A stretch of DNA of 64,000 bases, taken from assembly GCF_963678635.1 (NCBI RefSeq), contig NC_087069.1:51036938-51100937 (forward strand). Direction: 5' to 3'. The stretch comes from Symsagittifera roscoffensis. Taxonomy: Eukaryota; Xenacoelomorpha; Acoela; Convolutidae. Positions within the stretch are counted from its first letter, which is position 1, and every line of letters begins with the position of its first letter. The notes under the pieces were generated by a model that was not told where the DNA came from, did not search any database, and saw only the letters and a program-made list of their open reading frames with translations. The translations under genes were made by a program, and so were the position numbers. Positions 30,935-41,695 of the stretch are shown piece by piece.

Positions 30935-31497
30935 ACACCAGTGAGAAAAGGAAAGCTATAGGAGCGGCGCAACACTCTCAGAAACAACTTACCCACCAGA
31001 GGTTCAAGGATACGTTATTGAGTGGTGAAACCCTTCGCATATATAACTATTCTATTAACTCTTAAGCCCATACCAATAAAACCATTGCACAAAACCGATC
31101 TGCACTTTGACCCTTCGATAACAAGCGGCTCTTGCTATTCGACGGAATAGCCGCATTGCCCTTCGAGCATAAGTCTACCGAAGATAATGTGTTCTTCGAA
31201 GCCTTTGCAGAAGAGACCGAGTGGGTAAACTCTCAGTTAACAGATAGTCCTACCTCTAGCAACGATAGCGGCAACAGCGATAGCAACAACAGCGGAAGCG
31301 AGCAATCGCCCGTGCGGGAATTTCAGGTCCTTGATTGTGGCTTTCTTCAAAAAAACTACACGGAAGAAGAGCTCAAAGAAGAAAGCGCGGCTAGCCGTTC
31401 GCGAGACATACGCCTATTAAAAACCCGTTCATTCTCACATAAGCGTCTGTTAGTTCAGAAAAAAGTCAAAAAAAGGAGAAAACTTGATAAAAACTGA

Positions 31498-32012
31498 TCA
31501 ATCAAAGCCTTGCTCCTTAAAATGTCGGCTAAAATGTCTTGTTACTTTGAATTACAGCTGTGCATTTGTAAATATAAAACATTCAGCAAACTTTGTTTTA
31601 CTTTAAACAGACCAGCACAAAAGAGAGTGGTAATTACAACTTACCCTTGAAACAGGAGCAAAAGATTAGATACTAAGTTAATAATAAGGCGGAAAAGTAT
31701 TGAATTTACAAAGTGGAAGAAAACAAGTTGGAATATAAAGTTGGTGAAAATAACAGGAATTAAATGAACATTAATTACCAAAAAATTTCTAACAAAAAGG
31801 AAATATGAACATTATTTTATAAAAACTCATGTTTGTATGAACGAAAGGATTTGCTTATAGATATAAATAAGCGACAAAACCGCAGCCGGATATGCCCATA
31901 CTTATTAGTTGAATAAGGGGAAAGTTTAGAAGGGATTAAATTTAACCACCGCGCAAGAATAGGTTTCACACCAAAGTTTTTTTTTCCGTCCTAAAACCAA
32001 AGTATTTTTTTT
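31498..32012. other. AT-rich stretch after the polymerase gene
   Basis: No gene or recognised repeat. It may contain the right end of the Polinton, but no partner inverted repeat is identified. Confidence 0.4.
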
Positions 32013-32186
32013 CCATCGGGTGTCCCTAAGGGTGGGTTCTTTCTACTTTGGGTCGGGTCCTTTTGATTCTGAAACCTATAGGTGGGTCTTTAAATATCGG
32101 ACCACTCACCTAGGTTTTTGGACCTATTGATCCCCCTGAGGAATCCCCCCCCCCCCCCCCCCCTTTAGGACACATGGCGGATTACA
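32013..32186. repeat. Palindromic foldback/MITE-like element, copy 2 (degenerate)
   Basis: The right arm ends GGCGGATTACAA like copy 1, with GGACACATGGCGG. The left arm GGGTGTCCCTAAGGGTGGG and the inner GGTCC...GGACC blocks pair imperfectly. A run of 19 C interrupts the right arm near 32145-32163. Flanking sequence (CTGAGACAACTACTCGG at 32208) matches that beside copy 1. Confidence 0.65.
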
Positions 32187-32450
32187 ATAATACCCCCAGA
32201 CTCACTTCTGAGACAACTACTCGGAAAATTAGACTCCTCAGACACATTTCGAAGATATCTGATTGGAAAATTGGATGACAATTTGACACACTTTCTGACA
32301 CAATTTTGAGACAGCTGATTGGATGTTTCGTTGCCTTTGACACAGTTCCAAGACAGCAGCTCGAAATTTTGACGCCTCTGATGCTTCGAGTAAATACAAT
32401 AACAGTAGCAATACAATGCAAACTTATACTTGTTATTACAAGTGTCATAC
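32187..32450. repeat. Interspersed ACAACTGCTCG-type repeats
   Basis: The phrase (T/C)TGAGACAACT(A/G)CTCG, GACACA-rich segments and TTTTGACGCCTCTGA recur irregularly, matching 5130-5175. The similar GAGGCAACTGCTCATAAAA recurs at 32710 and GAGGCAACTGCTTGTAAAA at 32797. No coding content. Confidence 0.45.
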
Positions 32451-32461
32451 TGCTAAACCTT

Positions 32462-32535
32462 TAGCCTAATGGTTAGCCTTTAGCCTAATGGTTAGAGCAA
32501 GTGCCATGAAATCAGAAGATCAGGGTTTCGAGATC
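32462..32535 (+). ncRNA. tRNA-like sequence (tRNA pseudogene or tRNA-derived SINE)
   Basis: TAGCCTAATGGTTAGAGCA resembles a Pol III A box and D arm, and GGGTTTCGAGATC about 35 bases later resembles a B box/T arm with an extra base. The first half is tandemly duplicated (CCTTTAGCCTAATGGTTAG twice, about 32456-32495). A clean cloverleaf and anticodon stem are not visible, so a functional tRNA is unlikely. Confidence 0.4.
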
Positions 32536-32545
32536 TACCAGGATA

Positions 32546-33700
32546 CTTTTTCTAGCTAGAAATAGCTTAGATTTAGCTAATTTTTGATCAGATTTAGGAT
32601 GAGAAATGAAGAATTTAAAGAAAATCCCTGCTTTATTTAAACATTTCAAAAAAAAATTCTGATCAGAAATTATATAAGATACAAAGTACTTCTCAGTTTC
32701 TCAGTACGGGGAGGCAACTGCTCATAAAACGGTTGATTGGAACTTGACGGCAAATGTTTGTCAAAGGATTAATCGGACCTTACGAGGCTCCTCCGAGGCA
32801 ACTGCTTGTAAAAAGATCAGCTCCTATTTTTGGATAAAATCAAATAACTGACCTTGAATCTGTCGAATATCTAAAAGACGAGCACAAACAAAAATCAAAA
32901 AGAAACGATTTTGAGGCTCTTTTTCCTCCCACGACTGTAAACTTTTACTAGTGAAGTTTTTTTACTAATGAAATTCACACTAATCGAATGTTACGAAAAT
33001 TGGCATGCGAACTGATTAGGCCATGACAAACATATTTTGTCTTAATGTTGATCATGGTTAAACCCCTCATCACCCCATAAAAATGATGTTCATGTGAGTA
33101 GGGGGAAGGAAAAAGTGCCAGTTTTTACTGCAAACCCTTAGAATAGCCGACGCTACCGGTTACTTAATTTAGCAATTAGTATTGATAAAGGTCGCCATTT
33201 TGAGCCAGAAAAACTGACCAAAAATTGTCGGTTGGGGATGAAAAACCCCTTTTACTTTTTTTACTAAGTAAATTACCATATCAAAACAAACGAACCAGGT
33301 TCAACGGCGTAAAAGATTAGTCTCTTGGACGCACGGCCATTAATTTTTAATATGAGCTAGATTAATTCAATATAATTCTCAACTGTCAGCAAGTACAAAT
33401 AGAAGTTTGCTGTACAATTTTAATTGATAAACCAAAACATTTAAAAACATTGTGACGCATAAACATAACGTAAATATGAATTCTGTGTTTTTCTTTTGCT
33501 ATTAAGCTTTTTGGAGATATATCTAGAATAATGACGAAATTATTCAAAAAGTTGATATTAAAAAGCTTATAACTCGGTCTGCTGATTATAATTTTGTCTA
33601 TAATGCTGTTATTCTGGCGACATAATGCACGTACAATCAGTTTGCAAAAAAAACAATATTTTTCTTCTTAATTAAATTTAAATACAAATGCAGAGATACC
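32546..33700. other. AT-rich non-coding stretch
   Basis: Stops in all frames; no gene or clear repeat apart from the GAGGCAACTGCT phrases near 32710 and 32797. Confidence 0.6.
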
Positions 33701-33819
33701 AAACCTTTGAGCCTGGCGCATTAAATTTTTTTTCATTCATAGATTTTTTATTTTGATCCCAATACTTGTGGATTGCAGGTAATCATTACGAGGCTAAATT
33801 GTGCATTTTGTAAGTTTTG

Positions 33820-34745
33820 AACGGATTCCGCAGCAAGTCAAAATCAGATGTGTTGCAGAATCCGCCACATTGCTACTTTTCTTTGATCTTCTTTGCTGTT
33901 TTGGATTCCACAAACAAAATGCTAAACTACTGTAAGTTTTAAGTGGCTCCAAAAATGGCTCAGTTTTAAGTGGCTCTCAAAGTTGCTCCAAATAAGGCAA
34001 ATTTGCGGATTCTGCCATAGTATTTGCGGAATCCGGAACAAAGCTTGTGGAATCGAAAAACAAATAATAAGACATGTGAATAGTAAGACTGAGCTGTTGC
34101 AAAATCTGCAACTGTAAACGGAATCCACAAATTGCAAGCGGAATACGCAATTTGTTTGGGATACCAGTTATATAAATCGCGTCGTTTTAAATTATATCTT
34201 TTATTATCATATTACTTTACACCCAACTTCGATCTCAATTACTGTCAATTGAACAAACTGAAGTAAGCTGATTCATGAGGTTATACTGATGATAATTTCT
34301 GAACTAAATAATGAACCAAAAACGATTTCTTTCGATGATTGTGTTTCCAACGATCTCGAAAAACTGAAGAAAATCCCTCAACTGAGGAAGTTTTTTGGGT
34401 GATCGATACTTAAGGTTGACATCCATCGACTAAGTAAATCAATGTTTTAAGATTTGCTTGTGGATTCCATTGACAATAATTAAGTAATTTTTTTTTGAAA
34501 TTCCATATTGCTGTAGATAATAAATCCAGCTCTAGTTTTTTCTTGCTCATGTTCAATTTCAATAATAAAGCAAAATTGCGGAATATACTTACAATTTAAG
34601 AAATCCGCTTACCTTTAGGGATTCCGTTTACAAAATTTGTGGATGCCACCTTTATTTGCGAATTTCATTCACATTTTGTTTATTCCAATTACAGCTGCAG
34701 AATCCAGAAAAACTAGCGTCATTCGCTTGTAGCGGAATCCGCAGC
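33820..34745. repeat. Cluster of degenerate palindromic GGATTCCGCA motifs
   Basis: More than a dozen variants of TGCGGATTCCGC/GCGGAATCCGCA occur in both orientations, for example CGGATTCCGCAGCA at about 33823, GCGGATTCTGCCA near 34005, GCGGAATCCGGA near 34027, GGAATCCACAAATTGCAAGC near 34122 and GTAGCGGAATCCGCAGC near 34732. Spacing is irregular, 20-150 bases. The motif is itself palindromic. Not a regular tandem array. Confidence 0.6.
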
Positions 34746-35028
34746 AAAATAATTGTGCCGATAAAATTTACGTTACACGTTTTTGTAATTGGAAACCACT
34801 TGAATTTTGGAACATGTTTAAAGATTTGTCTTTGTAATCCAAGAGCCAACAGATATAAAATTGTGCACCCACTCAGTGCACAGTTTGACCTCGTAATGAT
34901 AAACATCCAAATTAGGTTACATAAAGGAAGCTATTATTTGATAGAGAACTACGTTTGATCACTTGTGAATATAAGCCTTGTTGTCGACCAAAAACAAAAT
35001 TACTCAAAATTAGTCGGATCATTGGAAA

Positions 35029-36161
35029 ATGAGTTCTTCGGAAAGCTCAATAGAACTTATTAACAATTCTAGCGGCAGTTCAAGTGGTGTCGGGTCAGGC
35101 GATGTTTCCTCGCATCCAAACGCTGATAATAGCGTAATGAGTGGTGAGTCGATTCATATGAGCGAAACAAATGTGCGAGAAACTCGTGTTATGCCTGGAC
35201 AACAGTCAACTTCAGCTCCATATTTGCTACAAACCGATGAGGTTGTTCGAAAATTGTCTAGACAAGTTGGTTTTATTGCGTCTGATCCATCGAGAATCAC
35301 GGATTCCGAAACGCTTTTGACGTTAACGAATGATCCAAACCAAGATGCTCGAAATCTAGCTATTAATCTCAGGAGTTTTATTGAAAAAAAAATGACTTTG
35401 CAAGTACAGAGGGGAGATTTCTAGTAGCTGAGCTGCAAAAATGTCTGAGTTTATTGCCAAATTTCAGTTCTAGAAAAACTCAAGAGTTTCAAAACCCATC
35501 AACTTCTGCTGACCGAAATGAGATTAACCCAAATCAAAATGATACCGGAATACAGCTGCATGTCTCCTTAAAGACAGCTGAAGAGAATCCAACGAGCAAT
35601 GCTGCGATGGATTCAAATTTTACTGCAACACATCCCACTATTGACGAAAGCCGTTTGCATCCAGGATTCGATGAGACAGAACTTGTAGGCTCAGAAAACA
35701 GTCATCAGAATGATGAAAGATCATCTGGAGCAGAGCAACCTACTCGATCAATACAACGGAGCCAAGCAACAGCCGAGAGGAAGCCAAGCTCAAATTCGAC
35801 AGAGAACAAAGAATTATTCACAAAAATTTATACATTCCTGGAAAATTCTACTGATAAAATTTCTTTAGGTCTTGCTAAAAGTGATCAAAAAAGACAGAAC
35901 CGCAAATCGAATAACTATTATCAAGTCTGGCTTTGCTGGTTGCTCGTGATTCTTTATCGATTGGCACTATTTCCATTGTCGTGCTATATGATATATTACT
36001 CTGTTTGGTACTGGAAAGAAAAAATTTCAGAGTCTCCAGATGGCAGCTCATGTTTGGAGAAAGTTTATATGATTTTCATAGCTATTTGTTCAATTGGTGG
36101 CTTTTTCAGTGCTATCTTTCATTACTATCTTTTATTGAGAGAACTGTTAGGATATTGTTAG
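35029..36161 (+). CDS. Unrecognised Ser-rich two-membrane-segment protein, one frameshift
   Basis: ATG 35029 opens a Ser/Gly-rich frame (SSSESSIELINNSSGSSSG) with a helical part (VVRKLSRQVGFIASDPSRI, DARNLAINLRSFIEK) ending at TAG 35422-35424. A second frame, coding-like from about 35385, runs to TAG 36159-36161: polar N-terminal part, NSTDKISLGLAKSDQKRQ, then two hydrophobic segments (WLCWLLVILYRLALFPLSC; VYMIFIAICSIGGFFSAIF). The frames meet at a run of nine A (35384-35392); one more A would join them into about 378 codons. It is single copy in the window and unlike the transposon genes. No family recognised; may be a host gene. Confidence 0.5.
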
Positions 36162-36891
36162 AGTAAATCTTTGATTTCACCGATGTAAATATTAGTTTCT
36201 AGTTTTTACTATAGCGAGTATATTTTATCAATCTTTAGTTGCATTTTTTGTGAAGTATTCCCTGGAGTTTAGTGTTTTATTTCGGAGAAGGCAAAAACCG
36301 GAAGTGATTGTGCAAGAATTTTGCAACGTGACTTCACAACACTTCGCAAGAAACGCAAACCACGTTTTCCTCAGAAGTTTTTTCAAAGATTTTGCTGTTT
36401 TATTAACTTTGTGGCTACTTCAAAGTTTCTGCTCAACTCTAGAAAATAATTAACATTTTTTATAATTCAAAAGATCAAGAGTAAAATAATTATTCTGCAG
36501 AACTCGCTGCAAAAAATCTAACGCAATTAGGATTTGAAGATCAGCAGTGTTGTTTTTTCAAACACCGGCAATAAACAAAAAAAGAAGACCACGGTCTATG
36601 GTATAGTCGTATTAAAACCAATTCACCACGCCATAATAAACAACGCATGAAAACTTTTCGTTAAGAAGTCAGTATCAATTAAACTTTTCAAAACCTGCAT
36701 AAATTAGCCCGTACTATTGCCCTAAAGGACAATTATCGAAAACGGGAATTTTTTCGTATTGAATTTCAGTTAAGTTTGTTTTCACGTTTGATTGCAGGGG
36801 CAGCTTATTTGATATTATAAAAGTAGCTTACAGAAATGTTTTGCCAAACTCCAATTTTTGCCTAAACAGAAAAACAAACCAAAGCAGAAAC
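36162..36891. other. Non-coding stretch between the unique gene and the Copia element
   Basis: AT-rich. A 67-codon frame at 36250-36453 shows no family signal and I do not call it. It may hold the 3' UTR of the preceding gene. Confidence 0.5.
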
Positions 36892-37041
36892 TGTTTAAGT
36901 TTCCTTTTAGATAAAACAACTGGATCTGAATCGGTTAAATTGTCACAATGAACTTTCATCTATTTTTCTTTTTCAGATACGTAATGTGACGTCACAGACA
37001 TCTTCAATACAATGATCTAGTGTACATAAGATCAAAGTATC
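36892..37041 (-). repeat. 3' LTR of Copia element 1
   Basis: Begins TGTTTAAGTTT on the + strand and matches the start of both 5' LTRs (42747, 48016: TGTTGAAGTTT), through CAACTGGATCTGAATCGGT and CATAAGATCAAA to about 37041. It contains GTGACGTCAC at 36986-36995, a perfect CRE-type palindrome. The adjacent TACCTTACCCCC on the + strand gives a purine-rich tract on the coding strand. Confidence 0.6.
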
Positions 37042-37209
37042 AATTTTACCTTACCCCCGTGTACAAATATAACCAAGATATTTGTTAAAACATAAACTAA
37101 CTATGTTAATCAAGACTAAATCAGCAAAAACTTAGCGCAACGTATCATGATTTGTTTTTAACCGTAGTACCAGTGAATTGAGACTAAGTGAGTTTTAGTT
37201 TTAGACTGC

Positions 37210-38250
37210 CGTGCTAGTTATCCTTCCCTCTAATTGCTCATCTATTCCCCTCTCCTGTCACATGTCTTCCGTATCCGATTGATCTGATGATCACTGCTTT
37301 TGCTCGCCAGGTGATAAATTGCCATAATCGTACTTTTCATCCAACCCCTTGTCCATATATGCTACTGGTGCATATAAGCTGACCACCTTGATAGAATAAT
37401 TCAATGTGAAGTTTATCAGTCTCAGAACTCTTCCTTCGATTACTCCTAGTAGATCTTTCCACAAATTGCTTTTGTCAAGCAGTTTGCGATCATCAACTGG
37501 ATAGATAAGAAGTGAAACTATAATACTTCGAACTGTATCAACGATCGTACCATGGCAATATCTCTTGTCTTGGCAGTTTTACTTTCTTGTAATTTTTTTG
37601 TGCGTCCACTGTTACCTTCACTGATTTGCTGTCTGTCAGCACGGTAAAATTGTCGAATCCGGATTTAGGCCCACTTCCATCACTATTGTGTTCCAATAGA
37701 CACTCTCCTCACTCGTCAGTCTAGCCACAACAGCTTCTGCTTCAAAGATGTTGTAGTGAAGTCTTCCAATTGTCTTCCACTGCCAGTGAATGGTCGCCAC
37801 CTTTTCCGTTTCTTTTTTCTTATAGTCCCCACTTGTACCATTGTTGATCGATGTTTCTGGCTCGCATCTCCGTAGAATGCTATTTGTAATATTCCTGATA
37901 CTTTTCTAAATTTCATTGCTTGTCTCCTTTTGTATGAGCGAACTATATTGTTTAGAGCTCTAATCCACCCCCAGGTTGGTCTTGTGTTCAATAAACTCAG
38001 CGCGTCGTTCATTTTTTTTCGATAAATCAGGTCTAATTAACGTAGTAGTCCACTGTAGTTTTCTGATCAGTGATCAGGTCATCGCAACCATTACATCTCC
38101 GATCGCCATTTCGTTGTTTGCTGTCAGCATTCTGCCAAATTCCTGGATTGACATCACGCAATACGGGTTTACCCTCTATATGATCATTATAAGTATCTAT
38201 ACTCAGTCCGAGGAAATCAAAATTCTCCCTTTTGATGGTACTCAGCTTTA
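37210..38250 (-). pseudogene. Copia RNase H region, element 1
   Basis: Read on the minus strand: MNDALSLLNTRPTWGWIRA, then IVRSYKRRQAMKFRKVSG, then FYGDASQKHRS (catalytic Asp, 37860-37877), AEAVVARLTSEESVYW and YAPVAYMDKGLDEKYDY near the C-terminus. The LADCLTK-type motif expected near the end is damaged here (it is NCLTKAICG in element 2). Frames change at least three times. Confidence 0.75.
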
Positions 38251-39600
38251 ATTCTCAAGAGCTCATTTTACTCTGTTCTCGTATTCCGTCGCTCCTCCAA
38301 GTAGGATGTCGTCTACATGAATAATTAGTAGTCCAATACATTGTCAGTTGTCTGATTTTGAGTAAAATAGGCAAAGCTGTGTCAAACATTCGTAAACTTG
38401 ATGCGTGTACAATTGGTTCCTTCGCATTTGATAACATTAATTTGCCGCATCACTTAATCAATATGGCGCCACGAAGAGTTTCCAACAATGGGTTTTTGGT
38501 ATTTGTGCTTCGACTGGTGGTTGCACATACACATACCTCTTCAATCTTCGCGATTGAAAAAAGGCTTTCTTTAAGTCAATAGTCACTGGTTCGCAAAATA
38601 CAAAATGCATGCGGCTCATGAAGCTGTCTGAATTGTTTAATTTGTCACATTTTATCACAGGCACTCTTTTTCTTCAAAATCAACCCGCCGTTGTTGCTTG
38701 TTGCGATTTGTTTTAGATAGGCACCTATCACGACACCCGTTTTTCAGTCGCTCGCTTAATTTCCCTGCAGACGCCTTAGCTGACAGCAACTCTTTTGCCA
38801 TCAAGATTAGCGGACATCTATTCACTCCATTGGAGCCATAGTCCAGAGCATATAGAACAATAGAAAAAATTGAACAATAGAAAAATTCCCGGTGATATGA
38901 CCTGAGGTTGAACATTGGCGACCGCGACAACAGAAGGTGCATTAGTGAAGCTTTGTAACTTGTCGCTGTCCAGAAAAACTTTAAGTGGACTGTAATTAAT
39001 CAATTCCGAAGTAGACAGAGCTCTTTGCTTTGACTTTTGATACTCTAAAAATTCCTAAATTGTTCTCTTTCTTTCCACCCCTCTATACCTTGCCCTTCTC
39101 CATCGTTGTTACCTGTTGACGATCATACAACTTGGCTTTCTCCACAGGCCAAATTTTGTTCCCCTTTATCTTGCCCAGCCTCTTCAATTTGCCTGCTGCT
39201 CTTTCCTGGCACCTTTTTTTGCCTAATCGCTCTTCGTCTGAGCTCTCTGAGCATTTCTGAGGTGTCGCTCCCTCAAATTGTCATTGATCAGTCTTCCATC
39301 TTTGTCCAGCTCGCTCCTCCTTTGGATTTCCATAACTGCTCCCGACAAGCCAATAGTCCGTATCACACTATCCCTTCTCTCCTTTTCACCTTCAGTCATC
39401 TGCTCGTCTTCCTTTGGTTTTAACTTTGCCACATCTTTCAAAACTGGTCTCAACTTGTATCCGTCTCCATTTTGACTTTTCGCAATCACCGCAAAACCTA
39501 ATGTTTGGTTCATAGATTTATAGGCTTGTGCAGTCTCTTTATTGATTTGTGGTGTTGTTATTGTAATAACATACCTGCTCCTCCTCGCCAACTTTTTCTC
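38251..39600 (-). pseudogene. Copia reverse transcriptase region, element 1
   Basis: From right to left on the minus strand: SMNQTLGFAVIAKSQNGDG and KLRPVLKDVAKLKPKED (39591-39223, linker before RT), SPLKVFLDSDKLQSFTN, CDKLNNSDSFMSRMHFV with VTIDLKKAFFQ (first catalytic Asp block; ITGxDLKxAF type), and HVDDILLGG (38302-38319), the second catalytic block. Several stops. Confidence 0.8.
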
Positions 39601-41118
39601 TCATCCGTCCGTCCTTCTTTTCTCTTTGTTCCATCCCTCCAATCTTTCCTTCATTCCCTAATTACTTTTACCTCACTGTTAATTCTTCTCTTGACCAATC
39701 ACTATAAATTTCGAACTCCGCCATATAGTAATCTCCGCTGATGTAATTCGCAAACTCTAATTTTTTGACAAAAACTCGTTACTAATTTAGTTTCTTCAGT
39801 TTTTTTTCTCGTCCAATTTTCGACCAACTTTATCTCTTATCAATTTCTCACACACTGTCTCAATTTCGAATACGCTTTGATAGCTCTCTTTTTTTTCGTG
39901 ACTCATCCGATTATATGCTTCTTTGTCATATTCAGCTAAAAAAATTTTTCATTGAAAATTGCCTATTTACACTTTGCAGCTGAAGGAAGGTAGTTCTCGT
40001 TCCGGTTGAGCCCTTTATTTCATCCACCAAACACTTAGCCTCTGTCTGTTCGGACGACTTTTTCTCTTTTTTCATGTCAACTTTATCTTCGATACGTTAT
40101 CCGCATACACTTCTGTCCCCATTTAACTTAACTCCTCTGTCATTATCACTTTCTGTTCTTTGATCATTTTTTCCAGTTTTACCCCAGCACTCTATAATTT
40201 TATCCCCATCGCTGCCCCATTCCTTCGCCGGGTTTACTCGCGAATAGTGAACATGAACTAAAAGTTTCCCGTGACAAAAAATGAAATCCCTTTTATACAT
40301 CGCAGTGATCTTCACTGGCCCCATTCAATAAATTCTCCCCAGAATTTTTCTAATGTATCAAAATAGATCTCCAATCCGGTAAATGCGCCGAATGTTGCTT
40401 CCCTTTTTAAACTTCATTTTTTAATCATTTTCAATTTCAAGAAAATTTTCCCGAGCCTTTTGCACTCCCATCAAATGCCTTTTTAATAGTAGCCTCGTTG
40501 GCATTATCAAACCTAGATGGTATTTCTTCTGAATGACCTCATTCGGATTGCATTGGTAAATCCTCTGGAATGGTGAAAGTCCATTTAGATCTAACATTGA
40601 ATTGTTAGTGATTAAGGCATGTGCAATGGTCGCTTCTAATTAGAGTTCCCAAAAATTCTCATTTCTCAAGTGTGTCAACTTCTCTTTAATGATACCCTTA
40701 TGCCGCTCAACCACTCCGTTTGAGAATGGGGCATAACCGGCTGTCGTTTTGACGAGGCATCCATAGGTTGCTGTTGGCAAAAATATCAGATCATTATTGA
40801 ATCCCCCCCTCAAAAATCATGTAGCATACTCACTGCTGCGCCCAATCGCATAAATCATCCAATTAAAATGTTCTTCATGAGTATAACAAGTTTTTTAGAT
40901 TGTACCACATTTACAAAATGAGTAACGTGAAAACTCGTTCATCATATGCAACAGCAACACTTTTTTATTTGTCTTAAGGTTTATCTACTCTGCCAGGTCG
41001 ATCGCCATCGATTCGTTGAAATCTGTACTTCTAGGAGTAAAAAAAATTCTGATATGATCTACCTTCCCCGTTTCGTTATTTGCAGTGCAATTCGCAATTA
41101 CGTTTTCGATTACTTGTT
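39601..41118 (-). pseudogene. Copia integrase region, element 1
   Basis: On the minus strand near 40680-40760 the text TTAGYAPFSNGVVERHKGI holds the catalytic Glu block. ATIAHALITNNSMLDLNGL and SPFQRIYQCNPNEV follow, then the C-terminal part KRDFIFCHGKLLVHVHYSRV with NPAKEW (40324-40200). The core with the two Asp residues lies at about 40760-41000 in broken frames. Element 2 has lost this whole region. Confidence 0.7.
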
Positions 41119-41690
41119 CTATGTTTTTAATTCGTAAATTGTTCTGCATCCCAGAGTCTTCCATTTTTTTATCATGTTTTCTTTACTAGCTTGGCCGAAT
41201 CTCAAGTGAATATCTTTAATTTGTTGTCTATCAATTTCAATTGTTTCATTGCAAGTTCTTTCCGTCCAATAAGTTTGTTCTTCTTCACGACTTCGTTGTT
41301 CCAATTTGGGAAATCTAAGGTCACTTTTAGTTTTTCGATAGCTTATTTTCCCAGTATTAGTGAAATGTCATCATTGATCACATTCAATTTCAACGTTAAG
41401 AAACTCCCTGTTACTCTGGTTGGTAACATCCCCGCAATTTCCGCTTTTATGATTTCCCCTCTTCCAAGTTTGAATTTGCTATCCGTTTTCAATCTTTTAG
41501 TTGTTTCCAATCCTTTCTCGTGATTCGCTGCTCGATTTCTCTCAATTGTTTTAATGATACCTTGATGTTCCCCTTAATTACTCTCCTCTATGTCCTGACT
41601 ACTCTTAGTCGTTTGCATCCAATTTTGATGAAATCTCCTACCATATCCTGAGTTACCTCTGTTTATTTGCTCTCTTCTTCTTCCACTTCC
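41119..41690 (-). pseudogene. Copia protease and pre-integrase region, element 1
   Basis: Contains MIKKWKTLGC and DIHLRFGQASKENM (pre-integrase zinc-binding His block; 41304-41119) and, upstream, protease text with LTLKLNVINDDISLILGK and KTKLTLDFPN-type segments in broken frames. A deletion near 41302 removes about 118 bp that element 2 retains (46463-46580). Confidence 0.65.
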
Positions 41691-41695
41691 CATCT

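Larger units (their letters stand above)
26995..31497 (+). pseudogene. Polinton protein-primed-type DNA polymerase B
   Basis: Replicates the element. In order: C2H2 finger CINCHTIFLSAEKLRQHM to H (27184-27249); one frame from 27052 to 27989 broken by TGA 27439, TGA 27712, TAA 27742 and TAG 27949, with FHNGI-type text FFNGIDKETYLEM and FSSHGSGSIVERIEK; intron 27990-28060; LPLRVSSIHSS and a C-x2-C...H finger (MCHKCFDT, HHQEICYQGE); exonuclease-side text RWYVPRFIYFDLES; LDHCHYTDKF and VIAHDLSNYELHFIIKDLS; motif A-like DANNSYGGIMKRCPLP (29530-29580); motif B remnant LAFGKTMES (30032-30058); motif C YSDTDS intact (30304-30321); C-terminal LLFDGIAALPF and a Ser-rich tail to TGA 31495-31497. The start ATG is lost. 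Confidence 0.85.

Noticed and set aside
33820-34745. A CRISPR-like array
   Set aside because: The motif spacing is irregular, orientation is mixed, repeats are degenerate and the genome is eukaryotic.
36250-36453. A 67-codon gene after the two-membrane-segment gene
   Set aside because: No ATG preference, no similarity, and a stretch of this length is expected by chance here.
37976-39475. Several + strand frames of 65-105 codons
   Set aside because: Antisense shadows of the Copia RT/RNase H; composition follows the opposite strand.
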